Below, one piece after another: positions 56,535 through 64,000 of a stretch of DNA of 64,000 nt. Below the pieces are notes generated by a model, which saw nothing but the letters and a program-made list of their open reading frames with translations, had not been told where the DNA came from and did no database searches. The stretch is from Bacteroidota bacterium. Its GTDB lineage: Bacteria; Bacteroidota; Bacteroidia; Bacteroidales; NBLH01. Position 1 is the first letter of the stretch, and the number at the start of each line of letters is the position of its first letter. The stretch is taken from contig JANYKN010000154.1 in assembly GCA_025361565.1 (NCBI GenBank), positions 82,163-146,162 on the forward strand. Reading direction: 5' to 3'. Made by a program: the position numbers and the translations under genes.

Positions 56535-57688
56535 TCACACAATTTCTACTTCGACCTTCTTTCTATAACTCCCCGGATAGGAATTGGTAAATTTTTTAAA
56601 TGCCCTGTTAAAAGAGGTAAGCGAATTAAAGCCTGAAAGCCTTGCAATTTCATCAAGTGGTTTTTGATTATAATCAGCATTTTTTAGCATGTAAATGGCT
56701 TGTTCCACCCTATATTTATTGACAAAATGGTTAAAATTCATCCCAAATTCATCATTAATAAGGTTGGAAATATAAGTACGGTTGGAATTGGTTTCTCGAC
56801 ATACATCCCAAATTGTTAAATCTTTTTTAAGGTAAAATTGTTTTTCATCAAAAGTTTCAATTAGTTTATCTTTTAAATTATGATTTACCGCCTGGTTTTT
56901 AATCTGGATATTACTAACATCATGAAAATCTGCCCTATTGTGAACCTTTCTTTGTGTTGAAGCCAAAATATAAAGGCTACTAAGCAAAATACTTTGGAAA
57001 AAGTAAATAATTAAGCTGATTTGATCTGTATCATAAAATTTATTGGTTAAAAATGTATTTTCTATAAAAGCAACAATTGCCCACAATGCAAAAAACCTGA
57101 AAAAAAACTTAACCCAGTTTAATTCGAAACTTAAATTGTCTGAAAATATTTCATTTATTGATTTTTGGTATTTAATCAGGACCATTTTACCCTTTACATA
57201 ATAGAATAAAATTTGTCCATAGAAAATATATTTAAAAATACTGAGAAAGATGAATAGTAATTTATAATGTAGGTTTCCTAAAAGATTAGAATATGATTGA
57301 TGTTTCAGAAAGAATATCCGTTCACCATAATTTAGGCTAAAATAGAGTAAACTACCAAAACACAGTAAGGTTAAGGAAGGTAAAAAATGCAAGATGGTGA
57401 ATTTATCAAAACCTTTATATCCGGTAAGTAATCGTACATAAAAATAAAGCAGGGGACAAGCAATTAACAATAATGAAATAAACAGAATGTGAAGGTAATT
57501 ATAAATCAAAAGGTTACCAGAAAAACGATAAATAGAAATACCAAAAAAAATGAGCCGGATAACATAAAATAGCTCAGGACTAATTTCGCCTCATCTTTTT
57601 TCCAACTGCTTATAAATAAGCTAAAAAAAGAGAATAAAGAAATGATGAACGGACTGTAAATGATTATTTCTGTTTCCATATTAATCAT
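56535..57688 (-). pseudogene. 7TM-type AraC-family regulator split by one frameshift
   Basis: Two overlapping frames cover one gene. The 5' frame (57506-57688, 60 residues) encodes two membrane helices (YSPFIISLFSFFSLFISS and FFLVFLFIVFLVT). The next frame (56535-57509) continues with five more helices and an AraC HTH pair (DLTIWDVCRETNSNRTYISN, LDEIARLSGFNSLTSFNRAF). Together they make about 384 residues, the usual size of Bacteroidota membrane-bound AraC regulators. The junction lies next to an eight-T run near 57542-57549 and the AACCTTTTGA stretch. The cause may be a sequencing error, a real mutation or a slippery site. The other start, a TTG at 57509, would give a protein without its first two helices. 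Confidence 0.75.
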
Positions 57689-57929
57689 CTATAAATTAAC
57701 TCTTTATGATTATATCAAATCGTAAAATTAAAATTGTACAAACTGGTATAACGGAATTAAAGTTACGACTTTTTTTTGAAGTACATTTATACTAACGGAG
57801 AGAAATATTGCCTTTTTAGCATGTTGGATTTCAGTAAATAGCCACTCTAATCATGTAAAGCAATCTATAAAAAGCTAAATGGCTTAATTTTAAAAAGCAT
57901 ATTGAATTATAAACTTAATATTTATCAAA

Positions 57930-58445
57930 ATGAAACGAACAGTAATAATCATTATCACATCACTTATGCTGATGCCCATATTTGCTCAAGTAAAATATGA
58001 ATTCTCAAAAGAATCAACAGATTCGAAATGCAAAGATTTGATAACACAACTTAATGTACTCATTATTTTCGGTCAGCAATATGCAAAATCGCATGGTATG
58101 ACGGCTGCCCAATACGGGCAATATGTTGCCGAACAATATATTAAACAAGGTTGGGCCGAAGGAGGTAATTTTGAGGGTTTAACCGATGCCTGCTTATACA
58201 ATTTGTCATGCTTTATGTCAGATTCCGAAATTGAAATCATAAACAAAACACCTGAAATGGTAGTGATTAAATCAGCAATGATAAATGGTTTGACAAGAAG
58301 GGATGAGCCATGTTTTTTAATCACTGGGAAGGATTACCTGGATTATTTTACTACAGCTATGAAAACCATCGCAAAAAATGGAGGTTGTAATTACAAAGTT
58401 GAAACCCAGGGTGAATTGGTTTATACAACTATTTCCAAAAATTAG
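57930..58445 (+). CDS. Unknown exported protein
   Basis: 171 residues with a signal peptide (TVIIIITSLMLMPIFAQ). The mature part contains four or five cysteines (SKCKDL, DACLYNLSCFM, EPCFLITG, GGCNYKV) that could form disulfides. The region QYAKSHGMTAAQYGQYVAEQ is a helix, and LTRRDEPCFLITGKDYLDYF looks like a small alpha/beta domain. No family recognised. Monocistronic; probably periplasmic. Confidence 0.65.
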   Translation: MKRTVIIIITSLMLMPIFAQVKYEFSKESTDSKCKDLITQLNVLIIFGQQYAKSHGMTAAQYGQYVAEQYIKQGWAEGGNFEGLTDACLYNLSCFMSDSEIEIINKTPEMVVIKSAMINGLTRRDEPCFLITGKDYLDYFTTAMKTIAKNGGCNYKVETQGELVYTTISKN

Positions 58446-58861
58446 GTGAATTTTATTATACTAATTAATTATAATAGTCTAGCTATCAATCTATTGTATA
58501 ATGGTAATTAATCTTTTTATCCGTGCAAAAACTAGGGTTTTTCAGTATGATGTGTTATGGACATTGAACTATTTATTTACATTGTAAACTTACTTTTATT
58601 TAACTGTTTCAGAATAACTTACAATATTTATTGCTTTAATTAATAAAAACAACGGCTTCCCAAAAAAAGCAATGATAATATACTGCATACGTTCGATATA
58701 AGTATCTGAAATTTAATAAATTGAAAAATATTTATACAAAAATTGCTTTTTCGACCACTATGTAGTAAATTTATAAAAAAAAGGTCATTTTAAAAGTCGT
58801 TTTTTGAGGAGCAGTATAGTTTTTTGCAAAGATATTCCAGAAACTAAATAGTAACTTAAAA
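58446..58861. other. Intergenic, no gene seen
   Basis: 416 bp of AT-rich sequence before the PKD lipoprotein gene. No convincing promoter pair, RNA gene or repeat. Confidence 0.5.
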
Positions 58862-60103
58862 ATGAAAAAAATGAAAAAGATTGTCTTTTTAATCCCGATG
58901 ATTTTTGTACTTTTTTTATTCAACTGTAGCGACACACAAAAAGTAAAGCCTAAACCAAAAGCAGCATTTTCGGCAGATCCGAGAACAATAAATGCCGGAC
59001 AAACTGTTTATTTTACCGATGAATCACAAAATAATCCTTCAGTTTGGGTTTGGGATTTTGGCGATGGCAGTGACTACAGCACAGTACAAAATCCTTCACA
59101 TACATACACTGTGGCAGGTACATATGATGTTATTCTTGGGGTGTCAAATGATAAAGGTGATGAGGATATCTTAACCAAGTCTAGTTATATTACCGTTAAT
59201 GAGGTGGGTAATCCACCAGTAGCAGCATTTTATGCTGATCCAACAAATATTGGTATAACACAATGGGTTCAATTTACAGATCAATCTACTAATGAGCCTA
59301 CAAGCTGGTCATGGAATTTTGGTGATGGTGGCACAAGTACACAACAAAACCCATCTCACCAATATAACACAGCTGGTAACTATAATGTAAGCCTATCGGC
59401 AAGCAATTCCTTTGGCCAGGATTCTGAAACTAAAAATAACTTAATATCAGTTTCTGGAATAGCCGCTTATAATGTTACATTTAACAATCCAATTTTTACG
59501 GATATTGTTATTACCTGTTATGGGAGTACCAAAACAATTACTCCTGGCTCAAGTGTAACATTTTATAACATACTTGGATCATCCGTTTCGTATAGTGCAT
59601 ATACTTCCGGAAAAACATCAGGAGGAACTCAAGTAGGTCTTAAATTAACCTGGAACAATACTGTTGACCTTACCGTAGACAATAATTACACCTTAATTGT
59701 AAGCGACGATTATTTTTTCCTTTATTTAAGAAACTATGGAACTCATGTACTTACAAATCTATATGTAAATTATGGCCTGGTTCCCCAAACCTATGATAAC
59801 ATCATTGTTCCTCACGATAATGTAAATTATAGTATCGGATATTACAAGGCATTTACAAATACCAATGTAAGGATGTACTATCAGGATGTTCCTGCATCAT
59901 ACGTATACTGGAATCAGGGTAGTAATTTCACATTACCTTGGACAGATAACCAAAAAGCTGAACTTTGGAACAGTTTCAAAAAAAGTAGCATCAAAGGAAG
60001 TCCTGTTGATATAGATTTAAATGCCGGATTACCTATTGCCGCAACAATATCTAATACTGAATTTGTTTTTGACCAAAAATCAATTAAGCAATATTGTAAA
60101 TAA
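58862..60103 (+). CDS. PKD-domain lipoprotein
   Basis: 413 residues. Lipoprotein signal (FLIPMIFVLFLFNC, lipobox LFNC) followed by two PKD domains, about 32-112 (AAFSADPRTINAGQTVYFTD, VWVWDFGDGS, NPSHTYTVAGTYDV) and 120-198 (AAFYADPTNIGITQWVQFTD, SWSWNFGDGG, NPSHQYNTAGNYNV). The C-terminal 215 residues are beta-rich and unclassified. Such proteins sit on the outer-membrane surface and usually serve in adhesion or carbohydrate or protein binding. No type IX secretion tail is seen. Confidence 0.88.
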   Translation: MKKMKKIVFLIPMIFVLFLFNCSDTQKVKPKPKAAFSADPRTINAGQTVYFTDESQNNPSVWVWDFGDGSDYSTVQNPSHTYTVAGTYDVILGVSNDKGDEDILTKSSYITVNEVGNPPVAAFYADPTNIGITQWVQFTDQSTNEPTSWSWNFGDGGTSTQQNPSHQYNTAGNYNVSLSASNSFGQDSETKNNLISVSGIAAYNVTFNNPIFTDIVITCYGSTKTITPGSSVTFYNILGSSVSYSAYTSGKTSGGTQVGLKLTWNNTVDLTVDNNYTLIVSDDYFFLYLRNYGTHVLTNLYVNYGLVPQTYDNIIVPHDNVNYSIGYYKAFTNTNVRMYYQDVPASYVYWNQGSNFTLPWTDNQKAELWNSFKKSSIKGSPVDIDLNAGLPIAATISNTEFVFDQKSIKQYCK

Positions 60104-60301
60104 ATGTTTAATAATAGTTCATAAATTATTGGCAATAATAAACTTTTCCAAACTTGTTAGATCAGGATTATAAGCACAAAAAATATAAAAGAAAAATTCT
60201 GATCAAACCAGTTAAAATGGCTGAAACATACTTTATATGAATAATTTAAATAAAAACACTATTATTTTAAAAACTATTAAATAAATTAAAACCAAATCAT
60301 T

Positions 60302-60927
60302 ATGAAAAATCTATTTCGAACATTATTTATGATCGCCTTGACTGTTTTTAGTTTAAACTCATTTAGTCAATCTTTTGGGATAAAAGGTGGATTAAATATC
60401 AGCAATTATAAAGAAAGTGGAACTGGAACAGGGATATCAAGTACCTATAAAAGCAGATTCGGATTTCATGTTGGATTAACGGCTGAATTTGGTAAAAGTC
60501 TATCATTTGCGCCTGAATTGCTTATTTCCACAAAGGAGCAAAGTGGGATGAATCAGCTACTTATTACGCTGGACAGATGAATTTTCTGTACCTTGATATA
60601 CCTTTAAATTTAAAGTACACCTATGATATGGGAGCTGCCAAAATATTTGGACAGTTGGGACCATACATTGGAATTGCACTTAAAGGCTCCTATGATATTG
60701 ATGGTGGAAATTCTGGCGATTATTCTATCGGAAATGACGAAGCAAACGATGATTTAAAAAGGACCGATATAGGAATGGGCTTTGGCGGCGGATTACAATT
60801 TAATAAAATTACAGTTGGCATATCCTATAGTTTAAGTTTAGTAAATACAACTCCAACAGCGTCCGGTGACGACTATGTTTCCAAAAACACTGTATTGGCC
60901 GTATCATTAGGCTATAAATTTAAATAG
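60302..60927 (+). pseudogene. PorT-type outer-membrane beta-barrel protein, one-base frameshift
   Basis: The 5' frame (60302-60580) has a signal peptide and the barrel start SFGIKGGLNISNYKES, up to PELLISTK. The 3' frame (60577-60927 as an ORF) continues back to about 60532 as KGAKWDESATYYAGQ, then MNFLYLDIPLNLKYTYDMGA, and ends LGYKFK. One extra A in ACAAAGG at 60530-60536 would restore a single 209-residue protein with the family's usual PELLxSxKGA junction. It is therefore a single-base deletion or a sequencing error in a short A-run. The family forms eight-stranded outer-membrane barrels. Confidence 0.82.
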
Positions 60928-60951
60928 GCTATTTATTAAAGATTGATTTTT

Positions 60952-60990
60952 AACCCTGTGCACTCTAAAGGTTGCACAGGGTTTGAAAAA
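60952..60990 (+). terminator. Hairpin terminator after the beta-barrel gene
   Basis: AACCCTGTGCA at 60952-60962 pairs perfectly with TGCACAGGGTT at 60973-60983 around a 10-nt loop. The T-run is poor, so termination may be weak. Confidence 0.6.
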
Positions 60991-61149
60991 CACACAGAAC
61001 ACGCATTGACAATAGAATAAACGGCAATTACAAATTCACGATAAAATTCATTTGACCTGACCCAGTAAAAAGATAAAAAATCTAATATTTTTTAGAAATC
61101 TCGGTTACACGAAAAGTAACCATGCAGTTTAAGCATAAAATTAAAAAGT

Positions 61150-62781
61150 ATGAAAAATCTAATTGTTCTATTTTTGTTCCTGTTTTTAGTTGCGAAAATA
61201 GATGCTCAGAAAAGCGAAAAAAGACTTGCCCTGGTAATAGGTAACTCAGCCTACACAGGAGCAGGTACCTTGAAAAATCCAGTAAACGATGCCAATCTTA
61301 TGGCCAAAACACTTCAGGAGTTGGATTTTACTGTAATAAAGCGAACCAATGCCACTCGCACAGAAATGGCAGCTGCAGTTGCTGAGTTCTGGAGTAAATT
61401 GGGTCAGTTCAATGTAGCATTATTCTATTTTGCCGGACATGGAGTTCAGGTTAACGGTGTAAACTATCTTATTCCAGTTGATGCAAAAATTGAAAACAAA
61501 GACATGGTTGCCTTTGAAGCTATTTCGGTAAACGATGTTTCTGCAAAATTTGAAGAATATGGTGAAAATATCAATATCCTAATTCTGGATGCATGCCGGA
61601 ACAATCCATTTCGTTCATGGGCAAGGGGAGGTGATCGAGGTTTTAGAGCAATGAACCCTGCCAGCGGTACCCTTATTGCTTTTGCTACTTCCGAAGGCTC
61701 AACAGCTGCAGATGGCAAGGGCGAAAATGGATTATTCACCGAACAATTGGTAAAACAACTGAAACAACCTGTGCCAATTGAAAAAGTTTTTAAGCTTACT
61801 CGCGTTGAAGTTGAAAAGGAAAGCGATGGCCAGCAAAGTCCTCAGGAATGGAGCAAACTTAAAGGTGATTTTTATTTTACAAACCCTCAAAAAGAAGAGT
61901 CTGTGGTTGAAAATTTAAATCCAACTTGGAGTGGAACACAAAGTTTGGGAAGTTTGCAATTTAATACCGAAATTTTAGGTTCTTTTTATTTGGACGGACA
62001 ATTGTTAGGAGATTTAAGTGAAAACTCAGAAAATAAACTTGAAAATATCAAAGCTGGAAATCACATCATTGAAATTAGGGGTGTAGAAAACTGGAAAAAA
62101 GAAATTACAATAATTGCAAACCAAACCATATATGTAAAAGCAGAAAAAACGAATAAAACAGTTCCAGTTATCACAATGCAAACAACTAAAAAGGAGAATG
62201 CGACAAATACTAAAAAGGAAAGTTCTCTAAATCAGTTTAACGATAGCAGAGATAATAAAACATATAAAACTGTTCAAATTGGAAATCAAATTTGGATGGC
62301 CGAAAACCTAAATATTTCGATGGAAGATTCGTGGTGTTATGACAACAATGAAGAAAATGGCAAAATTTATGGCAGATTATATACTTTTGATGCAGCGAAA
62401 AAAGCCTGTCCTGTAGGTTGGCATTTGCCAAGCGACGAGGAATGGATGAAAATGGAATCTGAGTTGGGAATAAGTCAGGCTGAATTGGATAAAACCAACT
62501 TTAGAGGAAATTTAGGTATAAAAATCAAATCAAAGGAATACTGGTACTCGTTGAGCAATGGAAGCAATGAGGCAGGTTTTAATGTTTTGCCAGCGGGTTT
62601 CCGCGATTATGTAGGAAAAGATTCATTTTCGCAATTGGGAAAACAAACATTCTTTTGGAGCAACACCGAAAAAGGAGCCAGCAATGCCTGGCGCAGAGGA
62701 TTCCACTATTCAAACAATGGTATTTCAAGAATAGGTTTTAATAAAGAATACGCTTATTCTGTTAGATGTGTTAAGGACTAA
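61150..62781 (+). CDS. Secreted caspase-like (C14) peptidase with PEGA-like and FISUMP domains
   Basis: 543 residues with a signal peptide (LIVLFLFLFLVAKIDAQ). The caspase domain (about 23-250) has the start RLALVIGNSAYTGAGTLKNP, catalytic His97 in YFAGHGVQ and Cys149 in LILDACRNNPF. A PEGA-like beta domain (about 270-335, LGSFYLDGQLLGDLSE) follows, then a Lys/Thr linker. The last 170 residues are a FISUMP (Fibrobacter major paralogue) domain: YKTVQIGNQIWMAENLNI, GWHLPSDEEWMKMESELG and EYAYSVRCVKD. Both catalytic residues are present, so it is probably an active Arg/Lys-type or other peptidase exported from the cell. The substrate is unknown. Confidence 0.9.
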   Translation: MKNLIVLFLFLFLVAKIDAQKSEKRLALVIGNSAYTGAGTLKNPVNDANLMAKTLQELDFTVIKRTNATRTEMAAAVAEFWSKLGQFNVALFYFAGHGVQVNGVNYLIPVDAKIENKDMVAFEAISVNDVSAKFEEYGENINILILDACRNNPFRSWARGGDRGFRAMNPASGTLIAFATSEGSTAADGKGENGLFTEQLVKQLKQPVPIEKVFKLTRVEVEKESDGQQSPQEWSKLKGDFYFTNPQKEESVVENLNPTWSGTQSLGSLQFNTEILGSFYLDGQLLGDLSENSENKLENIKAGNHIIEIRGVENWKKEITIIANQTIYVKAEKTNKTVPVITMQTTKKENATNTKKESSLNQFNDSRDNKTYKTVQIGNQIWMAENLNISMEDSWCYDNNEENGKIYGRLYTFDAAKKACPVGWHLPSDEEWMKMESELGISQAELDKTNFRGNLGIKIKSKEYWYSLSNGSNEAGFNVLPAGFRDYVGKDSFSQLGKQTFFWSNTEKGASNAWRRGFHYSNNGISRIGFNKEYAYSVRCVKD

Positions 62782-62819
62782 TTGTAACTTATTCAAAAGC
62801 TTAATTGATAGAATAATAA

Positions 62820-64000
62820 CACTAGTGTCCACTTAAAACCAGCTGAAAGACAGTTGGTTACAATCAGGTTCTTTGACATTATTGTAATTCGTATTTGCAA
62901 ACAGCTCTGTTACAGGGGTTTTGTCCAATAGGGATATGCCCAAAATCTGTAATATTTCGTAAGTTGATCTGTTGATATCTAGATCATGTCCAACAATTGC
63001 CACCAGGCAATAGGAAATGATTGCACAATATATTTGGATACGGACAGCATTTTCAGAACTTCCCCAAAAGGATTTTACTTTTAAATGTTGCTTGATCCAT
63101 TTGAAGAACAGTTCTACCTGCCAACGATTTTTATAAAGCAAAGCAATCTCTAATGCTGAAAGTTCCATATTATTTGTTAGATAGACGAAAGTGCGTTGGG
63201 TCTCTTCATCAAAGTATTTTACCCTGCGCATTTTTTCGGGATATTCTTTTGAAACATAAAAGCCTGTCAATTTACCTATTTGGTCGCTTAAAACGCCTGT
63301 AGCCTTATCACTTTTATTAGAATACATACGCTTAAATTTCAGGTTAGATTTAGCACGTATAACAAAATAAGCCAACAGGAAGGTTATCTTATATAGCCTG
63401 GTAAAATCTACATATCCCCGGTCAAAAATGTAGTATGCACCAACTTCATATGGGATGAAATCCATTGCGTTCACATCATTGACTGTTGCAGGTGTAATGT
63501 GGATGAACGAAGGGATTTGCGTCACAACATCATACAAAGTGTGAAGCTTGATTCCTGCTTTATTTTTGCGAAATTTGGCCCACCAGAATATGTTAAGGCA
63601 CAGGTCAATTGTTGAAGAATCGAAAGCATAAACCTTTCCTTTGATCTCAAAATTATCGTTTGCCAGTTTTCGGCGTGCAATTTCGATAAGATAATATGCA
63701 TACTCTTCAAAGATTTTACTGCTTCGGTTTTCGTTTGCCTTTGCAAGGTTACTTCTGGTAACGTTTTTTCCAAAACCAAGGTGATAAATCTTTTGTCTAT
63801 GGGCTTCAATGGCCACAACTAAATCCCTGAGACTCTCCCGATTGGTAAGTTGCCCGAAAATCATGCAAAGCATTTGGTTCCAACAAGTAAAATGTTTAAC
63901 ATATTTGTTGCCGGAATGTTTTGATACAAAACCATCAAATTTCCTTCTTGGCAAGAACTCTGTCAACTGAGCAAAAACAAATTTTCCATTGTTCATATAG
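62820..64000. mobile_element. IS4-family insertion sequence, right part cut by window edge
   Basis: The transposase gene fills the element. The end by its stop codon holds CACTAGTGTCCACTTAAAA near 62820-62838, a likely terminal inverted repeat, 12 bp before the transposase stop. The other end is beyond 64000. It stands downstream of the caspase gene and interrupts no recognisable gene. Confidence 0.75.
62833..63996 (-). CDS. IS4-family transposase (DUF4372 + DDE)
   Basis: 387 residues, full length. The N-terminal DUF4372-type domain (FVFAQLTEFLPRRKFDGFVS, TRSNLAKANENRSSKIFEEY) precedes the DDE catalytic core: D126 in YAFDSSTIDL, D192 in YIFDRGYVDF and E295 in RWQVELFFKWIK with the YREK-like Arg/Lys pattern. 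No frameshift, so it is likely an active or recently active element. It starts MNNGKFVFAQL close to the right window edge. Confidence 0.95.
   Translation of the reverse strand: MNNGKFVFAQLTEFLPRRKFDGFVSKHSGNKYVKHFTCWNQMLCMIFGQLTNRESLRDLVVAIEAHRQKIYHLGFGKNVTRSNLAKANENRSSKIFEEYAYYLIEIARRKLANDNFEIKGKVYAFDSSTIDLCLNIFWWAKFRKNKAGIKLHTLYDVVTQIPSFIHITPATVNDVNAMDFIPYEVGAYYIFDRGYVDFTRLYKITFLLAYFVIRAKSNLKFKRMYSNKSDKATGVLSDQIGKLTGFYVSKEYPEKMRRVKYFDEETQRTFVYLTNNMELSALEIALLYKNRWQVELFFKWIKQHLKVKSFWGSSENAVRIQIYCAIISYCLVAIVGHDLDINRSTYEILQILGISLLDKTPVTELFANTNYNNVKEPDCNQLSFSWF

Noticed and set aside
1..64000. tRNA, rRNA and riboswitch genes
   Set aside because: No cloverleaf with a GTTCRANNC arm and no known leader motif (for example before ribH) could be recognised by eye; a covariance-model search would be needed to exclude them fully.

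Overview
This is an AT-rich chromosomal window from a member of the Bacteroidota, most likely a free-living, Bacteroidales/Marinilabiliales-like organism. The lineage call rests on several things: a MoxR-DUF58-BatA-BatB-BatC-BatD-BatE aerotolerance cluster, a DUF1599 - MauE/DoxX - tpiA gene order, promoters of the Bacteroidota type (TTG, 19-20 bp, TAnnTTTG), weak Shine-Dalgarno sequences, 7TM-AraC regulators, PorT-type beta-barrels and PKD and FISUMP surface domains. The genus cannot be fixed from the sequence alone.

Layout. 1-453 is the end of a GH13 alpha-amylase-type gene. 794-8568 is an accessory-looking region: three homologous 63-residue Xre regulators, a larger Xre regulator, a histidine-kinase fragment, a membrane protein, a protein resembling a stand-alone Mur-ligase C-terminal domain, and a 1020-residue NACHT/STAND ATPase with a pentapeptide-repeat patch and its own promoter. 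9070-25165 is mostly housekeeping: an MscS channel, diadenylate cyclase CdaA, FolP, DUF1599, MauE/DoxX, TpiA, a YfcE-like phosphoesterase, RsmE, TruA, a multi-PAS histidine kinase, RecF, a YfgM-like TPR protein and RibH. 25226-28017 holds a secreted beta-helix protein, a roughly 200-bp MITE-like palindrome and a chemoreceptor-like protein. 28210-37243 is the complete Bat operon on the minus strand. 37544-49700 carries a small lipoprotein, a dicarboxylate/glutamate symporter, the rpsF-rpsR-rplI operon, dnaX, ferritin, monomeric isocitrate dehydrogenase, FabH, a lipoprotein/PepSY-TM pair and OxyR. 49926-53737 holds an unusual actin-like ATPase followed by the agmatine-to-putrescine pair aguB-aguA. 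53828-64000 is again accessory: a dispanin-like protein, a DUF2752 protein, intact-but-frameshifted and truncated AraC genes, PKD, beta-barrel and caspase-FISUMP surface proteins, and an IS4-family insertion sequence cut by the window edge.

How the genes work together. Oxygen and iron stress handling is well represented (Bat cluster, OxyR with both redox cysteines, ferritin). CdaA and MscS sit together and could couple c-di-AMP and turgor control. AguA and AguB make putrescine from agmatine. The most unusual items are an actin-like ATPase whose phosphate-1 motif lies after, not before, the rest of the fold and which carries a His/Glu-rich tail; the NACHT ATPase with a promoter and operator-like palindrome; a caspase-PEGA-FISUMP fusion; a BatC with calcium-binding TSP3-type repeats; and the palindromic element at 26311-26512. 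Two genes (56535-57688 and 60302-60927) are each broken by a single frameshift.
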